Below, piece after piece: positions 5,029-8,333 of a stretch of 8,333 bases of DNA (position 1 is its first letter; each line of letters opens with the position of its first letter). The stretch covers positions 1 to 8,333 of the forward strand of contig DUQT01000233.1 in the NCBI GenBank assembly GCA_012837655.1, in the 5' to 3' direction. This DNA is from Actinomyces sp. Its GTDB lineage: Bacteria > Actinomycetota > Actinomycetes > Actinomycetales > Actinomycetaceae. The notes beneath the pieces are model-generated. The model was not told the origin of the DNA and made no database searches. It saw nothing but the letters and a program-made list of their open reading frames with translations. Both the position numbers and the translations under genes were made by a program.

Positions 5029-6435
5029 TTAACGTTCCACAACCAGCTTCGTTGTGGGGATGGACTCGCCCGCGTCGGTCAGCGCGATATTCGAGATCAC
5101 CTTTCCGTCTTTACGCTCAACACTGCTGGTCAGCGACGCATACACAGGTTGCGCGGAAGCAACGGTCAGTTCCCCAGCGCCGATCTCCTGGGTAATCATT
5201 GAAAACGGCCCGATTTCGCGGGTTTTCCCGTTGATGGTTACCTCAACGACGTCGGCGTTTTGATTTGCGACGTTGAGGACGTTGCGAGCCTTGTCGCCCC
5301 CATCGGGCACCAGGGTCGCGAAATCGGTTGCGGGTAGGGACGGCATCCAGACGACGCGGTCGCCGACTTTCTTGCCGTCCTCATTAGGTTTGCCAACCGC
5401 GGTTGCGGACATTGACGCCAGAATTGGCTCCGAAGAGTTAACCACCACGCTCGCAACGTCCGTCCCCAAGCCGTCCAGGGAAAGTTGGAACACCGCGCCC
5501 GGGTCAAGAACGATGGTTTCGCTACCAGATAGGCCCATCAGGCCCTCTTCGGTTAGTAGGGTGACTTCCGCGTTGATCTCCGCGTCTCCAGGGTTCATGA
5601 GGCGCAGCTTTGGTTCGTCCAGATCCTTTTCCAATCCGACCAGAACAACCGTTTCCGAGGCCGTGTCTGTTCCGGTGATCGCGTCAACGCCTTGAGGTGC
5701 CAGGCCATCCATGCCAACTGTTCTGATGGTTGACACGGCTCCCGGCCCGGTAGCATCCACTCGAATGCCGAGCCGTTCATTTTCAGGGAAGTACGCAGCC
5801 AGGTTCACCGTTTCAGTGGACTTGGCTGACACGGTAATAGTCGGGGTTTCTTCAAGCGGACCGGTCGCTGACCAGCCGTGCACAGTCACCTGAGTTGCCT
5901 GCTGAGACGGGTTCGACACCGTCAGTAGCGCCGACTCCCCAACGGTCGTCGCCCCTACAGTGAACCAGCTTGTCGCGCGGGCCGGCTGGCACTGATCCAG
6001 CGTCATGCCCCGCACGTCCTTATTGGCCTCACTTTGCGCGAGCGCCAAGAAGTTCGCATCCGACTTCGACTGAATCGTTAGCCCAACCGGCGACTTCGAC
6101 TTGTACACCGTCAGGTCCCCCGACGAGGTTGGCTCAATCTCCTCGCCAGACCCCAGGTCGGTCGCCTTCAAAACCTCGATACCGTCGGTTTGGGAAACCA
6201 TAACCTGCCCGGAGCCAGCCGTACCCACTTCCGTTTCGATTCCCGGCACGCACACGACCTCGAAAATCTGGTTGGGAAGGACCACGTTTTGTTCGACTGG
6301 CTTGTTTAAATCCTGCCCAAAATCGAGGCTACTTCCAGACGCGCCCACCACCCCAAACGCGGCTATGGCAAGCACGCCGGTGATGGCCGCGCCGGTCAGG
6401 CGGGCCGTGTTCTTGACGGACCATTTAGGCGTCAT
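5029..6435 (-). CDS. DUF5719 family protein, membrane-anchored exported protein
   Basis: This 468-residue protein matches the actinobacterial DUF5719 family of unknown function, usually found next to a large membrane glycosyltransferase-like gene. Numbering is from ATG 6435. A basic N-terminus (K4, K8, R12) precedes one hydrophobic segment (about 13-33) without a lipobox, so it is a signal anchor or uncleaved signal peptide, with the rest outside the membrane. The exported part looks like repeated beta domains: a first region with Cys62 (VVCVPG) and Cys149 (DQCQP), possibly a disulphide pair, then the family hallmark TSWFTVGATTVGESALLTVSNP (about 155-176), and later similar strand-rich blocks such as LRLMNPGDAEINAEVTLL. 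The downstream start was preferred because GGAGG lies 10 nt before it and it matches family length; an in-frame ATG at 6486 would add 17 residues without membrane character. It overlaps the upstream membrane protein gene by 11 nt, implying co-translation. It probably assists envelope polymer assembly, but that is inference. Confidence 0.85.
   Translation of the reverse strand: MTPKWSVKNTARLTGAAITGVLAIAAFGVVGASGSSLDFGQDLNKPVEQNVVLPNQIFEVVCVPGIETEVGTAGSGQVMVSQTDGIEVLKATDLGSGEEIEPTSSGDLTVYKSKSPVGLTIQSKSDANFLALAQSEANKDVRGMTLDQCQPARATSWFTVGATTVGESALLTVSNPSQQATQVTVHGWSATGPLEETPTITVSAKSTETVNLAAYFPENERLGIRVDATGPGAVSTIRTVGMDGLAPQGVDAITGTDTASETVVLVGLEKDLDEPKLRLMNPGDAEINAEVTLLTEEGLMGLSGSETIVLDPGAVFQLSLDGLGTDVASVVVNSSEPILASMSATAVGKPNEDGKKVGDRVVWMPSLPATDFATLVPDGGDKARNVLNVANQNADVVEVTINGKTREIGPFSMITQEIGAGELTVASAQPVYASLTSSVERKDGKVISNIALTDAGESIPTTKLVVER
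5037..5057. terminator. Hairpin at the DUF5719 gene 3' end (possible terminator without U-tract)
   Basis: CCACAAC (5037-5043), a 7-nt loop, and GTTGTGG (5051-5057) form a perfect 7-bp stem. It lies within the last codons of the DUF5719 gene (stop at 5031-5029) and could act on transcripts from either side of this convergent junction. No T-run follows on either strand, so it is at best an actinobacterial-style hairpin terminator. The stem also overlaps a Val-Val and Thr-Thr coding context, so it may be coincidental. Confidence 0.35.
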
Positions 6436-8333
6436 GGTTACGAATCCTCCGTCGCACAGGGATCGCCGCGATTGCGATTCCGGCAATGGAAACCGCGCTC
6501 GCGATCCACCACAGCGGCATCCAGTCGTTGTGCCAGGCGATCTTTACGGTTCCGGTGGTGTCCTCCAGTTTGAATGCCTGCTGCCAGCCGTACTCCACGG
6601 GTTCTAGCGTGTCGGCATCGATCGTGGCGCGCCAGTTTTCGTCTGCGCGTTCAGAAAGTACGAGGACGGAGCCGGGCTCAAACTCAAAGTCATCAAGCTT
6701 GATGCTACCGCCGACCAGGCCCGACGGGACGGGCGTCAGAGTGCCCTGATCGTCAATGTAGATCCGCGACGGCTCAACACCATCCGGGCGAGCGCGCCAC
6801 AGGGCACCAATATCAGTTTCACCGGCACGCTCCAAGGATGGGTTTTGATCCAAAGAAGTCTGGGCGGCGGCGTGGGCAGCGCCGGAACCAAAGCTCAGCG
6901 CGACCTGATCGACCGCGAAGTTAACCAGGCCGTCTGCTTGTTCGGGGCTGGTGAGCAGCTTTCCAATCAGTTCAGCAAACGCTGCATGAGCGGCATCCGT
7001 GGAAGCGAGGACGTCAAAGCTACCGTCAACCTGTGAGTACTGAACGTCGACAGCACTTTCAAGCCGTGTCCGCGGTGCTGAATCGCCCAGTTCGCGTCCG
7101 TCGCCGCGATACAAAGATGCACGAACCCCGTCGTCATTTACCTGCAGCACCAGGAAGCGTGCGTGGCGCGGATACTTCTGCGCCTCCTGCACTGCGGCTG
7201 GAGTCTGGTAGCTAGGAGCCGGCCCAATCAGCGTGTCCGAAGATTCCCCGGTCTGGTCAGCAAAGGCCACCGCGTTTGCGTGCGGAACCCACATGACCAG
7301 CGTTGCAATTGGGAGGACGAGGCTCACTGCCAGTCCAGCAAGTCCAACTGGTCGCATAATGCGTGCCAGTAGTTTTTCGCGCTCCGGGGCTTCCTGCCCC
7401 TGTTCAATCAGGCGTTTGCGTCGGCGTTCCTCCAGGCGCCTGCGAGCTCGGCTACTGCGCACCTTTTCTTCCAGTACTAGCGGTCGCAAAGCTCCAGCCC
7501 ACGCGATAATCAGGCTGATCCCAGCAATCGACAGTGCCGCTGCAGGCCAGGCGCCTACCAACGCGTCCTCGAAAGAAATAGCAGTGCGTGATCCAACGAT
7601 CGCGATGACAAACGCGGCGACCGCAACCACGTAGAACACGCGCGAACGCATCCAGTATCCCGACACCTTGAGCACGGCAATGGTTGCGCCCAGTGCAACC
7701 AGGGCACCCGGGATCAACCAAACCAGGTCCAGGTTCTGATTCCACAGCACCGGGAACGCCGTCAGGTCCTGCGGCAACCCCAGCACGGTCTGCCATGTGG
7801 GAGCCATGGAAAATCCCATTGGATGACCAGAATCTGCGAGAAGCAGGCGCAGTGTGCGAGTGCCCGGAAGTTGGAGCGCTGCAATCCAGGTCGGAATCAT
7901 CATCACCAGGGCTGGGAGTAGCGTTAGGGTGACGCCCTTCCAGCGTTGCGGCCGGCTTGCAATCAAGAGTGCGCCCATCAGGATGAACGCCAACCCCGTC
8001 CACGGTGCCGCCGCCACAATCACAACGGTCATCCCGGCTGAAAGTGCGGCAAAGCTGGGGCGGAACGTGCGGTCTTCAAGTTCAAGTTCGGCCTGTCCGG
8101 CTCCCCTGATTCGAAGAGGGCGAGCTTTGTGAACTGTACGCATCCAGCCAAGCAGTAGCAGAGGCAGCGCCAGGTGAACCATCACGCCGGCTAGACGTCC
8201 CTGCGACCAGGACACCAGGAACGTTGGCATCACGAGCCAGATGGTTGCAAACGCGAACCGCCACTGCGCGCGATGCGTCAGCGTCACGGACGCGACGTAC
8301 ATGAACAGCCACGCCAGCACCGGGGACACGATC
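6425..8333 (-). CDS. Large multi-pass membrane protein, probable GT2-type glycosyltransferase C-terminal part (5' cut by window edge)
   Basis: The frame is open from the right edge to TAA at 6427-6425 (635 codons visible). The first visible residues (VSPVLAWLFMYVASVTL) are already a membrane helix, so the real start is outside the window. Numbered from the GTG at 8329, hydrophobic segments lie at about 2-18, 25-43, 46-63, 97-125, 133-152, 204-221, 231-248, 260-280 and 328-348, with a last helix at about 606-624. A very basic loop (about 290-325, RSSRARRRLEERRRKR) is probably cytoplasmic. Residues about 350-600 form an exported domain ending in ENWRATIDADTLEPVEYGWQQAF, a motif type seen at the end of large membrane glycosyltransferases and YfhO-like proteins. 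The family-2 glycosyltransferase assignment rests on this motif, the membrane topology and the DUF5719 neighbour; no catalytic domain is visible. It probably builds or exports an envelope glycan; substrate unknown. Confidence 0.7.
   Translation of the reverse strand, partial: IVSPVLAWLFMYVASVTLTHRAQWRFAFATIWLVMPTFLVSWSQGRLAGVMVHLALPLLLLGWMRTVHKARPLRIRGAGQAELELEDRTFRPSFAALSAGMTVVIVAAAPWTGLAFILMGALLIASRPQRWKGVTLTLLPALVMMIPTWIAALQLPGTRTLRLLLADSGHPMGFSMAPTWQTVLGLPQDLTAFPVLWNQNLDLVWLIPGALVALGATIAVLKVSGYWMRSRVFYVVAVAAFVIAIVGSRTAISFEDALVGAWPAAALSIAGISLIIAWAGALRPLVLEEKVRSSRARRRLEERRRKRLIEQGQEAPEREKLLARIMRPVGLAGLAVSLVLPIATLVMWVPHANAVAFADQTGESSDTLIGPAPSYQTPAAVQEAQKYPRHARFLVLQVNDDGVRASLYRGDGRELGDSAPRTRLESAVDVQYSQVDGSFDVLASTDAAHAAFAELIGKLLTSPEQADGLVNFAVDQVALSFGSGAAHAAAQTSLDQNPSLERAGETDIGALWRARPDGVEPSRIYIDDQGTLTPVPSGLVGGSIKLDDFEFEPGSVLVLSERADENWRATIDADTLEPVEYGWQQAFKLEDTTGTVKIAWHNDWMPLWWIASAVSIAGIAIAAIPVRRRIRNHDA
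6446..6450 (-). promoter_or_regulatory. Ribosome binding site of the DUF5719 gene inside the upstream gene
   Basis: The minus strand reads GGAGG followed by 10 nt and ATG 6435. The site sits in the final codons of the upstream membrane protein gene (stop at 6427-6425), which supports coupled translation and the downstream choice of start. Confidence 0.65.

Noticed and set aside
6101..6607. 168-codon open frame on the plus strand across the membrane protein/DUF5719 junction
   Set aside because: It is antisense to two supported genes, spans their boundary and shows no signal, domain or ribosome binding site of its own.
7452..8003. 183-codon minus-strand open frame within the membrane protein gene
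   Set aside because: It is a +1 shadow of the same strand; the other frame gives clean membrane helices, while this one gives Gly/Arg/Cys-rich sequence with no membrane or domain pattern.

Overview
This window looks like the chromosome of a high-G+C Gram-positive actinobacterium. The evidence is the mtrA-mtrB-lpqB operon, a DUF3499 protein, a DUF5719 protein and an actinobacterial zincin-like protein, all families largely confined to Actinobacteria. Base composition looks only moderately G+C-rich by eye. Together with the gene order this suggests an Actinomycetaceae-type organism, but that placement is inference.

Layout from the right edge, following transcription of the minus strand: (1) 8333-6425, the C-terminal part of a large multi-pass membrane protein, probably the family-2 glycosyltransferase-type protein usually found at this locus; its 5' end is outside the window. 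(2) 6435-5029, a membrane-anchored exported DUF5719 protein that overlaps gene 1 by 11 nt. (3) 5028-4907, a short convergent gap. (4) 4457-4906, the only plus-strand gene, a zincin-fold 'metallopeptidase family' protein whose HExxH motif is degenerate. (5) 4456-4338, a divergent intergenic region with a 9-bp inverted repeat. (6) 4337-3936, a DUF3499 protein with a likely zinc-binding Cys/His set. (7) 3935-3858, the mtrA leader, carrying a 7-bp inverted repeat. (8) 3857-3174 mtrA, 3171-1588 mtrB and 1591-1 lpqB, a tightly coupled operon. lpqB runs off the left edge and lacks only its last residues.

The genes fit an envelope-homeostasis theme. MtrB (sensor kinase), MtrA (OmpR-type regulator) and LpqB (lipoprotein partner of MtrB) form the cell-wall and cell-division signalling module of Actinobacteria. 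The membrane protein and its DUF5719 neighbour are probably a co-translated envelope-assembly pair of unknown exact function. DUF3499 and the zincin-like protein form a conserved divergent pair of unknown function.

No tRNA, rRNA, CRISPR array, insertion sequence or phage gene was seen, and no gap without a gene exceeds about 125 bases. I found no convincing wholly new system. The best leads are the operator-like repeat before mtrA, the degenerate zincin, the divergent-promoter repeat, and the uncharacterised membrane protein/DUF5719 pair.
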